From: Tetrahymena thermophila SB210
Taxonomy: Eukaryota > Ciliophora > Oligohymenophorea > Hymenostomatida > Tetrahymenidae
Assembly (NCBI RefSeq): GCF_000189635.1
Contig: NW_002476320.1
Span: 62,001-126,000, forward strand
DNA: 64,000 bases
Direction of reading: 5' to 3'
Below the pieces are notes generated by a model. The model saw nothing but the letters and a program-made list of their open reading frames with translations. It was not told where the DNA came from and searched no databases. How positions within the stretch are numbered: the stretch's first letter is position 1; each line of letters starts with the position of its first letter. Positions 12,418-23,186 of the stretch are shown piece after piece. A program made the position numbers and the translations under genes.

Positions 12418-15400
12418 CCAAGTTCAAGTTTCAAATTTGAGAGATTAGTGCAATTTGCTAAAACAGAAGATAAGCTTGATGCACCCATTGCACCAATTTA
12501 ATTGCGACTTTTTAAATATTATTAAAAAATATATAATTAATTAGTTGATTAGAAGGAAAAAATGAGAAAAAACATTAAATAGTAAGAATAATTAATTAAT
12601 AATAAAAGCAAAGTGAAAATAAAAAATGAATTAAATTAACAATTAAAAAATTTAAATCAAATAAACTGTTTTTACCGTAGGTAAAGTGTTAAATTTGAGA
12701 GATTAGTGTAATTTGATAAAGTACAACCTAAACCTGATGTACCTTCATCACCAATTTAATTGCCACTTTTTAAATATTGAAGAAAAAATATATAATTAAT
12801 AAGCTAATTAGAAGGAAAAAATAAAGTAAAGAATATAAAATTTTAAGAAATAAAAGAATTAATAATAAAAACAAAAGTTGAAAATAAAAAAATGTATTAA
12901 ATTAGCAAAGAAAAAAGAAAAGAAAAACAAAAATAAATCAGATAAATTAAAAAAAACTTTTTTCTTTTAAATTAATTTTTCTAACTAAAAATATCACAAT
13001 CTAAAACAAATAAACCCTTTTTACATAAGGTTAAGTGTCAAATTAGAAAGATTAGTGCAATTTGCTAAAGCAGAACCTAAGCCTGATGTACCGATTGCAC
13101 CAATTTTATTATCACTTTTTAAATATTGAAGAAAAAATAAATAGTTAATTAGTTAATTAGAAAAAAAAAATTTAAATAATAAAAAATCATAATAAAAGTA
13201 AAAGGAGAAAATAAAATAATGAGTTAAATTAAGCAAAGAAAGAAGAATTAAATAAGCACAATAAAAAGAATAAGAAAAATAAATCAAATAAAAACTACCA
13301 AATAAATTAAAAGAGCTAAATTATTTTAAATTAATTGTTATATTGAAAAATATCACAGTCCAAAACAAATAAACTATTTTTACTAAAGATCAATTCTTAA
13401 CTTTGAGAGTTTAATGCAATTAACTAAAGCAGAACCTAAATCTGATGCTCCGATTGCACCAATTAAATTCTCCCTTTTTAAATATTGAAGAAAAAATATA
13501 TTATTAATAGTTAATTAGAAGGAAAAAATGAAGAAAAAATATAAAGTAATAAGATTAGTTAATTTATAATAAAAGCAAAAGGTGAAATAAAAAATAAGTT
13601 AAATTAACAAAAGAAAAATAAAAAAAAGCAAAAACAAATAAAAAGAAAAAGAAAGATAAAACAAATAAAAACCTATTAAGTTATTTCAAAGTATTTTATT
13701 TCTTTATATTAATTTTTATAATTAAAAATATCACAATCTAAAATAAATAAACTCTTTTTACCCAAGGCCAAGTGTCAAATTTGAGAGATTAATGCAATTT
13801 GCTAAAGCAAAACCTAAGGCTGATGCTCCAATTGCACCAATTTAATTGCAACTTGTTAAATATTGAAGAAAACATATAACATTAATTACAAAGAAAAAAT
13901 CAAGAATAATAAGAAATAATAATATTATTTACTAATAAAAGCATAATTTTAAATAAAAAATGAGTTAAATTAAAAAAAGAAAGAAGAAAAAAGCAAGCAC
14001 AATATAAAAAAAAATAAATCAAATAAAAAGCTTTAAAATAATTTAAAGAGCTTTCTTGTTTTAAATTAATTTTTATAATTAAAAATATAACAATCCAAAG
14101 CAAATAAATTCTTTTTACCTAAGGTAAAGTGCCAAATTTGAGAGATTAGTGCAATTTGCTAAAGCTGAACCTATGCCTGATGTACCCATCGTACCAATTT
14201 AATTGCGACTTTTTAAATATAGAAGAAAAAATATATAATTAATTAGGGAAANNNNNNNNNNNNNNNNNNNNNNNNNNNNNNNNNNNNNNNNNNNNNNNNN
14301 NNNNNNNNNNNNNNNNNNNNNNNNNNNNNNNNNNNNNNNNNNNNNNNNNNNCTAAAGCACCTTCCTCACCAATTTAATTCTGCCTTTTTAGATGTTGAAG
14401 AAAAAATATATTATTAATTTGTTATTAAGAAGGAAAAAATGAAGAAAAAATATGAAATTATAAGATAGACTAACAATAAAAGCAAACGGTGAAAATAAAA
14501 AAATGAATCAAATAATAAAAAAGAAAATGAAAAATAATCAATCAAATAAATTAAAAGAGCTTTGTTATTCTAAATTAATTTTATAATTAAAAATATAGTA
14601 ATCAAAAACAAATACTGTTTTTACCCAAGGTCAAGGACCAAATTTGAGAGATTAGTGCAATTTGCTAAAGTAGAACCTAATCTTGATGTACCCATTAAAC
14701 CAATTTAATTGTAACTTGTTAAATATTGAAGAAAAAATAATTAATTTATTAAAAGGAAAAAATGAAGAAAAAATATGAAATAATAAGATTAATTAATAAC
14801 AAAAGCAAAAGCTGAAAATAAAAAAAATGAGGTAAATTAGTAAAGAAAGAAGAAAAAAAGCAAGCACAATAAAAGAGAGAAACAAAAATAAAAATAAAAC
14901 AAATAAAAAGCTATTAATTAAATTCAAAGAGCTTAATTGTTTTAAATTAATTTTTTAATTGAAAATATCACATTCCAAAACAAATAAATTTTTTTACATA
15001 AGGTATAGTGCCAAATTTGAGAGATTAGTGCAATTTACTAAAGCAGAACCTAAGACTGATGTACCTTCATCACCAATTTAATTGTCACTTTATAAATATT
15101 GTAGAAAAAATATATAATTAGTTAATTAATCAGAAGGAAAAAATTTGAAATAATAAAATAAATTAAATAAGCAAAATGTAATAAAAAATAAATGAGTTAA
15201 ATTAGCAAAGAAAGTTAAAAAAAATAAGCACAGTAAAATGAAAAATAAATCAAATAAAAAGAGTTTTATTATTTTAAATTAATTTTTATAATTAAAAATA
15301 TTACAACCCAAAACAAATAAACTATTTTTTACTAAAGTGAAAGTGTCAAATTTGAGAGATTAGTGCAACTTGCTAAAGCAGAACCTAAGAATGATATACC

Positions 15401-15990
15401 CATTGCACCTATTTTGTTTTCACTTTTTAAATATTAAATAAAAAATATAATTAATAAGAAGGTAAAAATGAAGAAAAATATGAAATAATAAGATTACTTA
15501 ATAACAATCCAAAACAAATAAATTTTTTTACCCAAGGTCAAGTGTCAAATTTGAGAGATTACTGCAATTTGCTAAAGCAGTACCTAAGGCTGATATACCT
15601 TTATCACCAATTTAATTCCACCTTTTTAGATATTGAAGAAATATATCTAAATAATTAGTTAATTAGAAGGAAAAAATGAATTAAAAAGAAATATATTAAC
15701 TAATAAAAAAAGGTAAAATAAAAAAATAAGTTAAATTAACAAAGAAAAAAGAAGAAAATATGGCACAGTAAAAAAGAAAAAGAAAAATAAATCAAATAAA
15801 AAGCTACTAAATAAATTAAAAGAGCTTTATTATTTTAAATTAATTTTTATAATTAAAAATATCACAATCTAAAACAAATAAACCGTTTTTACTAAAGTTT
15901 AAGTATCCAATTTGAGAAATTAGTGCATTTTACTATAACACAACCTAAGCCTGATGCGCCCATTGCACTAATTTTTTTCCATCTATTTTT
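12411..15990 (-). repeat. Tandem array of LRR exon-plus-intron modules, block B
   Basis: About 12 visible copies of a module of roughly 260-380 bp (one outlier near 200 bp). Each has a 90-bp LRR exon followed, on the minus strand, by an intron that is itself homologous from copy to copy. The intron starts with the conserved donor block GTAAAAACAGTTTATTTG, continues through GGATTGTGATATTTTTA, and ends with a poly-pyrimidine stretch before TTTAAAAAG. Similarity over introns as well as exons points to unequal crossing-over or conversion of whole modules rather than to selection on the protein alone. Confidence 0.85.
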
Positions 15991-16517
15991 TATTGAAGAA
16001 AAAATATATAATTAATTAGTTAATTAAAAATAAAAAGAAGAATAAAAACAAAAAGAAAAATAAATCAAATAAAAAGCCATCAAGTAAATTAAAATAGCTT
16101 TTTTTGTTTTAAATTGATTTATATCATTAAAAATACAACAATCCAAAACAAATAAATTGTTTTTTATCAAGTATAAATGTTAATAGTAAATAATTAAGAA
16201 AAAATATAAAATTCAAAAAATGAATAATTAAAAATTGAAAGTGAAAATTAAGTTAAAATGCTAAAAAAATATTAGTATAAATAATAATGAATGAATTAAG
16301 ATGATAATTTGTTTGTTAGAAAAACCATAGTAAATAGATTGAAATTTAAATTTAAAAAAAAATATTACTTAGTCAGATTAATATGGAGAACCTAATGAGA
16401 TTAAAGTGAAGAGTTTAAAAACTGTTTTTATTAACAAAAATAAATTTAAATAATATCAATAAAAAAATAAATAATTACTTCTTCTAATTCTTCGTAATAT
16501 TTAATTTCTTCTATCAT
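12418..16517 (-). CDS. LRR gene B: one RNase-inhibitor-type leucine-rich repeat per exon
   Basis: Exon 1 (16517-16479) begins MIEEIKYYEELEE; exon 2 (16421-16369) reads SLQSHQVLHINLT and ends in phase 2. Then come LRR exons, each exactly 90 nt and phase 2 on both sides: 15982-15893, 15621-15532, 15422-15333, 15087-14998, 14714-14625, a partial one ending in the gap (14383-14352), 14208-14119, 13851-13762, 13473-13384, 13114-13025, 12765-12676 and 12507-12418. Each encodes about 30 residues on the pattern NQIGxxGASGLGSALANC then TNLSNLTLDLG, an RNase-inhibitor-like LRR. The exons I read through, including divergent ones, carry no TGA. Reading past a donor meets an in-frame TGA within about 10 codons, so splicing is required. 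The exon nearest exon 2 is the most degenerate (WKKISAMGAS). The protein would be a curved LRR scaffold for protein binding, without signal peptide or membrane helix; its partner is unknown. The terminal exon is not located and the gap hides an unknown number of repeats. Confidence 0.75.
14252..14351. other. Assembly gap, 100 N
   Basis: Exactly 100 N, the conventional size for a gap of unknown length. It interrupts an LRR exon inside the tandem array, where near-identical modules would collapse or break an assembly. The true number of repeats in gene B cannot be read here. Confidence 0.99.
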
Positions 16518-16534
16518 TTTTTTTTCAAAAATAT

Positions 16535-16927
16535 TCAATAGCAATTTATGGAAATTTAATTTATTATAAATAAATGGATAAAAAGAAAAAACAAAATAAT
16601 TATTATCAAATATTATTGCTAATCGTGGATTTTTTTTTGTAATAAAGATTTTAATTTAGTAAAACAAAAGAAATATATTATAAATATAATAAAATTTAAT
16701 TTTAAGTTGTATTCTGAGTGCATTTATATGTGCGAGTATTTCTATTCTATTCTATCACCAACTTAACTCCAACTTTTTAAATTTTGAAGAAAAAATGTAT
16801 TATTTAGAAGAAAAAAATGAAAATAAAATAAATAAATTAATAAGAAATGAATAATAAAAGCAAACATTGAAATAAATTAACAAAGATTTTACAAAAAAAC
16901 TCTAATATAATAAAAAAAATAAATAAA

Positions 16928-16967
<40 letters not shown>

Positions 16968-19900
16968 AAGCTAATAAACAAATTAGAAGAGTTATATATA
17001 TTGTTTTAAATTCATTTTATAAATAAAAATATCACTATCCAAAACAAATAAACTGCTTTTACCAAAGAATGAGTGCCAAGTTTGATAGATTAGAATAATT
17101 TGCTAAAGAAGAACCTAAACCTGATGCCCCGATTTCACCAATTTTATTGTGACTTTTTTAAATATTGAGAAATATAGATAATTAATTTGCTATTTAGAAG
17201 GAAAAAATGATTAGCAATTAAATAAAATTTTTTTGAAGAAAAATTTTTAAAAAAAGCTAAAATTAATTATTATTAAGATTGATATAAAATTAAAATTAAT
17301 TATAAATATTATTAATTAATTAAATTCTATATTAAAATTATTTATTTTTACTTAATTTATATTCAAATCCATCTGCCATTCAAAAAAAAAAAGTGATCTC
17401 AAATCACTAAATTTTTGAATGGCATTGGGCTAAATTATAATAATAAAAAAATAAACTTTTTTTACCTAAGATTAAATGTCAAATTTGAGAGATTAGTGCA
17501 ATTTGCTAAAGCAGAAGCTAATCCTGATGCACCTATATCACCAACTTAATTCCCACTTTTTAAATATTGAAGAAAGAAAAAATATGAAATAAATTAATAA
17601 ATAATAAAAGCAAATTTTGAAAATAAAAAAATAAGTTAACTAACAAAAATAGAAGAAAAAAAACACTAGTGTAATAAAAAGTAAAATAAATTAAATAAAA
17701 ATATTTAAATAAACAAATTAAAAGATTAATATTGTTTTAAATTCATTTTAATAGATTAAAATATCACAATCCAAAACAAATAAACTGTTTTTACCTTAAA
17801 ATAAGTGTCAAATTTTAGAGATTAGTGGAATTTGCTAAACCAGAACCTAAGCCTAATGCACCTTTGTCGCCAATTTAATTCCCACTTTTTAAGTATTGAA
17901 GAAAAAATATATAATTAGTTAGTTATTTAGAAGCAAAAAATATGAAAAAATAAGAAATGAATAAATAAATAAATTATAAAAGCAAAAGTTTAAAATAAAA
18001 AAATAAGTTAAATTAACAAAAACAGAAGAAAAAAAAATAGTACAAAATAAATAGAAAAAAAATAAATTAAATATAAAGCTAGTAAACAAATTAAAAGATT
18101 TTAATTGTTTTAAATTCATTTTTATAAATAAAAGTATCATAATCCAAAACAAATAAAGTGTTTATACTGAAGATAAAGTGTCAAATTTGAGAGATTCGTG
18201 CAATTTGCTAAAGCTGAACCTAAGCCTGATGCACCAAGTGCATTAATTTTATTGATACTTTTTAAATATTGAAGAAAAAATATCTTTAATAAGTTATTTA
18301 GAATGAAAAAATGAAAAAAAATATGATATAATAAGAAATGAATTCATAAATAATATAAGCAAATTTTTAAAATAAAAAAATAAGTTAAATTAATAAAGAT
18401 AAAAGAAAAACAAATAAAAGTTTAATAAAAAAAAAATAAATTAAAAAAAATAATAAACAAATTAAAAGAGCTTTTTTGTTTTAAATTCATTTTTATAAAT
18501 AAAATATCACAAACCAAAACAAATAAACTGCTTTTACCCAAGATCAAGTGTCAAATTTGAAAGATTAGTGTAATTTGCTAAATCAGAACCTAAGCCTAAT
18601 GCACCTTTGTCACCAATTTAATTCCCACTTTTTAAATATTGAAGAAAAAATATTCATTAATTTATTATTTAGAAGGAAAAAATATGAAATAATAAGAAAC
18701 AATTAATAAATAATAAAATCAAATGCCAAAAATAAAAAAATGAGCTAAATTAAGAAAGATAGATGAAAAAATAACACAATTACAATTAAAAAGAAATAGA
18801 AAAATAAATCAAATACAACGCTAATAAACAAATTAAAAGAGTTATTTTATTTTAAATTCATTTTTATAAATAAAAATATCATAACCCAAAACAAATAAAT
18901 TGTTTATACCCAAGATAGAGTGTCAAATTTGAGAGATTAGTACAATTAATTAAGGCAGAACTTAAGCTTAATGCACCGACTTAACCAATTAAATTCCCAC
19001 TTTTTAAATAATGAAGAAAAATATATATTAATTAGTTATTTAGAAAGAAAAAATTGAAATAATAAGAAATGAATTAGTAAATAATAATAGCAAATTTCGA
19101 AAATAAAAAATTGAGTTATTAAGAAAGATTGAAGAAAAACAAATCAAGGACAATAAAAAAGAAAAAGAAATTAAATAAAAACTAATAAACAAGTTATAAG
19201 AATTGTTTTGTTTTGAATTCATTTTTATAATGAAAAATATCACAATCTAAAATAAATAAACTTTTTTACGCAAGATCAATTACCAAACTTGAGAGATTAG
19301 TGCAATTTGCTAAAGCAGAACCTAAGCCTAATGCACCTTTTGCACCAATTTAATTCTCACTTTTTAAATATTGAAGAAATAATATATCATTAATTAGTTA
19401 TTTAGAAAGAAAAAGTATGAAATATTAAGAAATGAATTAATAAATAATAAAATAAAATGTCGAAAATAAAAAAATGATTTAAATTAACAAAGATAAAAGA
19501 AAAACAAACACAAGTACAATAAAAAAGAAAAAGAAAAATAAATTAAATAAAAACTAATAAACAAATTAAAAGAATTAGATTGTTTTAAATTCATTTTTCT
19601 AACAAAAATATCACAATCTAAAACAAATAAATTTTTTTACTCAAGATTAATTACCAAATTTGATAGATTCGAGCAATTTGCTAAAGCAGAACCTAAGCCT
19701 GATGCACCGATTACACCAATTTTATTGTCACTTTTTAAATATTGAAGTTAAATTAATTATTTAAATGAAAAAATGAAGAAAAAGTATGAAATAATAAGAG
19801 ATGATTTTATAAAAATAAAAAATCATTTTAAAAAAAATTATTAGTTAAATTAAGTAATATAGAAGAAAAAATAATAAAAGTACAATATTTTTTAATTTCA

Positions 19901-21026
19901 TTTTTATAGATCAAAATATCACAATCCAAAACAAATAAATTGCTTTTACCCAAGATAAAGGATCAAATTTTAGAGATTAGTGCAATTTGCTAAAGCAGAA
20001 CCTAAGGCTAATGCACCTTAGTCGCCAATTTTATTGTTACTTTTTAAATATGGAAGAAAAAATATATAATTAACTATTTATTTAGAAGGAAAAAATGAAG
20101 AAAAAATATGTAATAAAAATAAATAAATTTATTTATAATAAATGCAAATGTTTCAAATAAAAAATATGTTAAATTAAGAAAGATAAAATTAAAAAAAAAA
20201 AAAAGTATGATAAAGAAGAAAAAGAAAAATAAATTAAATAAAAACTAATAAACAAATTAAAATATTTATATTGTTTTAAATTAATTCATTTTTATAAATA
20301 AAAATTTCAAAATCCTAAACAAATAAATTGTTTTTACCGTAGTTTAAGTATCAAATTTTAGAGATTAGTGCAATTTGCTAATGCAGAACTTAAGCTTTTT
20401 GCACCTATTGCACCAATTTAATTCCTAATTTTTTAAAATTGAATAAAATATATTTATAATTAATTCTGTATTTAGAAAGAAAAAATTAGTTAACTTAAGA
20501 AAAATAGAAGAAAAAAACAAAAGTACTATAAAAAAGAAAAGATAAATAATTTAATAAAAACTAATAAGCAAATTAAAAAAAAGAGTAAAATTTTTTTTAA
20601 ATTCATTTTTATAACTAAAATTTATATATCAAATCTAAAACAAATAAACTGTTTTTATGAAGTAAAAGTTTTAGAAGGAAATAAATGAATAAAAAATGGA
20701 TTATGGATTTAAAATATTTTAATTAAAAATTAAGTTAAAATAACTAAAAAAAAAATTGTTTTAATAAAATAAATAAAAATAGACGATAATTTATATTAAA
20801 AAATAAACTGAAAGTTAAATTAATAGAAAATATTAAAAATATTAATTAATAATAATAACAATATTTATAAATTAAATATACATCTGATCAATATGGAGAA
20901 CCTAATGAGATTAAAGTGAAGAGTTTAAAAACTTTTAATATTAGTAAAAATAAATTTAAAGTATTTTGATAAAAAATAAATAATCACTTCTTCTAATTTG
21001 TTGTAATATTTTATTTATTATATCAT
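16535..21026 (-). CDS. LRR gene A: paralogue of gene B with one LRR per exon
   Basis: Exon 1 (21026-20988) reads MIQQIKYYNKLEE and exon 2 (20931-20882) reads SLQSHQVLHID, closely matching gene B and splicing in the same phases. LRR exons follow at 20424-20338 (87 nt, one codon short) and then, at 90 nt each, 20039-19950, 19730-19641, 19359-19270, 18999-18910, 18627-18538, 18257-18168, 17884-17795, 17555-17466 and 17152-17063. All are phase 2. Repeats come in two flavours after NxIG: A/V/D/E-I-G-A-S and D/A-K/Q-G-A-L. A further half-exon starts at 16772 and runs without TGA to a stop at 16535, giving a candidate terminal exon with a hydrophobic, low-complexity tail. This would leave only 17 bp before gene B's ATG, so the 3' end is uncertain. 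The inferred role is the same as for gene B: a cytosolic LRR scaffold. Confidence 0.7.
16921..16969. repeat. (AAAT)n microsatellite
   Basis: About 10 uninterrupted AAAT units inside an intron near the 3' end of LRR gene A. Simple repeat with no evident role. Confidence 0.9.
17060..20430 (-). repeat. Tandem array of LRR exon-plus-intron modules, block A
   Basis: Ten modules with a spacing of 309-403 bp, most between 360 and 380 bp, built like those in block B. The conserved intron-start block also appears without a usable exon near 20640-20660, a decayed module next to the 5' exons; block B has the equivalent near 16140-16160. Blocks A and B share modules and 5' exons in the same order, so the whole gene was duplicated in addition to the internal module duplications. 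Confidence 0.85.
17374..17424. repeat. Perfect 13-bp inverted repeat with nested 6-bp stem (hairpin)
   Basis: TGCCATTCAAAAA at 17374-17386 is the exact reverse complement of 17412-17424. A second perfect stem, AGTGAT at 17392-17397 with ATCACT at 17403-17408, sits inside with a 5-nt loop. It lies at the edge of about 200 bp (roughly 17210-17430) not shared with other introns of the array, so it may mark an inserted small element or a recombination scar. Confidence 0.75.
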
Positions 21027-21809
21027 TTATTTATTTATTTCAAAAATATTGAATAACAATTTATGGTAATTTAATTAATTAATTAATTATAACTGGATAA
21101 AAAGAATAAATAAATTATAAGAATTTATAAATTTGCTTTTTGTAATAGAAATCACAAAAAAGTTCTTGTAATATTCATTAACTAAATCTTAATTTTTATT
21201 TTTAAAATGTGTTCTTAAAAATATAGTTAGTACCAGAGACTAGATACAAAGGATAATTAGAACGCGAACTCACAAGAATAAAATAAAATTTAAATATATT
21301 TATGTGTATTTTACTTAAAATTTAGATTCTTGGAATTAAAAATAAAATTATTATAGTTACAAAAAAAAATTACAGTACATTATCTGAATCAAAAATTGAA
21401 TAAAACATATAAAAAATAAAAAATGAAATTAAAAACAAAGACTTTTATAGAAATTTGTTAAATTTCTTGTTATATTTATTGTTGATTTCAGTTATTTAGA
21501 TTAAAATATCTTTATTAATCAAAAACTCTAAATATTATAAATTAACAAATACAAATCTGAACATGTTCAATTAATTAAGTATTTTTCATCTAAATTCATT
21601 GTTATTTTGAATAAAATATGCAGTAAAAAACTAATTTTAACTGGCTAGCTATAATTCTTCTTGTAAGCAGCCAATAATAAAGCATTAAAAATAAAATAAA
21701 TTTTGTAAGTTTGTTAATTTTTTAGTTTTTTAGATTTATTTTTGAAAGATCTTTGATATAAGTAATTCTGCTCAGTATAAGCAAAGAATATTTATTTATT
21801 TATTATTAA
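21027..21809. other. Intergenic, promoter side of LRR gene A
   Basis: A 783-bp AT-rich stretch between two minus-strand genes: 5' flank of LRR gene A and 3' flank of the J-domain gene. No open frame or motif worth calling. Confidence 0.55.
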
Positions 21810-22394
21810 TCAATAATCTTATGAGTTTTTATCCATAGCATTTTAAGCAGCTTAAAATCCTTGCTCATCATAAATTTACCTCAAGCGATCATTTGATAGT
21901 ATATTATATGCTGTTAAAATTTTAATAAAATTCTACTCATTATCATTATTATTTTCATTTCTAGAGTTTTCTTATGAATCCTATTGATTCCTTTGTTGCT
22001 GCTATTTGTCAGGGTGATAAAGCAGAGATAGCTTTTTAAATTATTATTTAATTTATTATGAAGATGCATTATGAGGAATATTAAGTATATAGTAAAGATC
22101 ATTTTCGTAATTGAGAAGAAAATTATTTATTGCTTCTTTTCTTCTCTCATTTAAATGCTCTGAAAATAAGTCCTTTTTCTGTGAATTTATAGCACTATTT
22201 ATCACTGAATTTTTTTAGCTAGATTAATCTGATTCTTGATGTTAACATTATGAATTAATTTTATATTTGCTGTTAGAAAGAGCTTAATCGCGGTTTTGTA
22301 AAGGAGATTTTTATGGAGTTGTATAATTGCTTTTATCGAATACAAAATTTTGGTTGTTAAGCTCTTCAAGAAATTATAATTTGCTTGAAAACAT
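21810..22394 (-). CDS. J-domain (DnaJ/Hsp40-type) protein, 194 residues
   Basis: One exon from the ATG at 22394 to TGA, exactly 195 codons. The N-terminal ~110 residues are Ser/Asn/Gln-rich and unstructured-looking. The C-terminal half is a J domain: helix I NDLYYILNIPHNASSQQIKQ, helix II FKKLSLLYHPDK with the HPD motif needed to stimulate Hsp70 ATPase, a Gln/Asn-rich insertion of about 20 residues, helix III FIKILTAYNILSNDRLRQ and the closing IYDEQGF. There is no Gly/Phe region and no zinc-finger domain, so it is a class C J-protein (J domain at the C-terminus). There is no signal peptide or membrane helix, so a cytosolic or nuclear Hsp70 co-chaperone is inferred; its client is unknown. The insertion lengthens the loop between helices II and III. 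Confidence 0.88.
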
Positions 22395-22816
22395 TTTCCA
22401 AACTAATTTTATAGAATTTATTAAAAGTCTCTTCAAATTTTTAATTTTTGAAAATATGAAATTAGTAATAATTAATTACTGAAATCTAATTGCGCCAAAG
22501 TACTTACAAATTATAACAACAAAGCTACCAATTTATGCTAAAAACAAGCTTAATTATTTTTAAAATTTAAAATACATTGATAATTATTATATTTTTGCTT
22601 AATATAATTGACAAATATGTTTTAAAAAAATCACAATATACACTTTGATAAAAAAAAAAGAAATATCCACAATTAATTCAATAATATATAAATATAAATA
22701 AATTAATAATAGTTTATCGAATTCAAATTTTATTTTATTCATCAATTTTCTCATAGTAATAAACAAACAAACTTTTTTCTAATTTAAGCAAGATTAAAAG
22801 AATGATTTTTAGATTT

Positions 22817-22849
<33 letters not shown>

Positions 22850-23186
22850 ATGGTACAATAATCGAATAATAGAATGACAGATAGATATATAGAATGAAAG
22901 ATAGATAAAAATGAAATCAATTAAGAAGATACATTTAAAAAAATTGTGGTAAAATATAAAAATATAATATAATTAATTAGTTGTTTATTTTGGTGTAGTT
23001 TTTAAATTAATTTATAAGATGTGGTATAAATCTTTAAACTATTTTGTTTGTTTTATTTATTTATTTATTTAAAAAGAGGAAAGATATATAAATGATTAGA
23101 AATGCTACAATTATTTATAAAATTTATTAAATTAATTTTTTTATTAATTAGAAGGAGAATAAAAAATAAAGCTTTTCTTTAATTAT
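22395..23186. other. Intergenic, no gene seen
   Basis: A 792-bp AT-rich stretch between two minus-strand genes, containing the TAGA microsatellite. No frame with protein-like content was found. Confidence 0.6.
22817..22849. repeat. (ATAG)n microsatellite
   Basis: Eight uninterrupted ATAG units, followed to about 22910 by degenerate copies mixed with AATG steps. A shorter run of the same unit occurs at 24660-24682. Confidence 0.9.

Noticed and set aside
13900-14103. Recurring hydrophobic minus-strand ORF of about 67 residues, similar to others at 17919-18152 and 19040-19243
   Set aside because: These lie in homologous introns of the LRR array and start in the conserved intron-start block. 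Similarity comes from module duplication; composition is AT-driven (Phe/Leu/Ile/Asn/Lys) and they are interrupted in most modules.
17374-17424. Hairpin considered as an intrinsic terminator
   Set aside because: It is inside a eukaryotic intron with no bacterial context; the structure is noted only as a repeat.
12411-20430. Regular repeats with spacers suggestive of a CRISPR array
   Set aside because: The 360-bp period, coding exons, splice signals and eukaryotic context fit LRR modules; repeats and spacers are both homologous.
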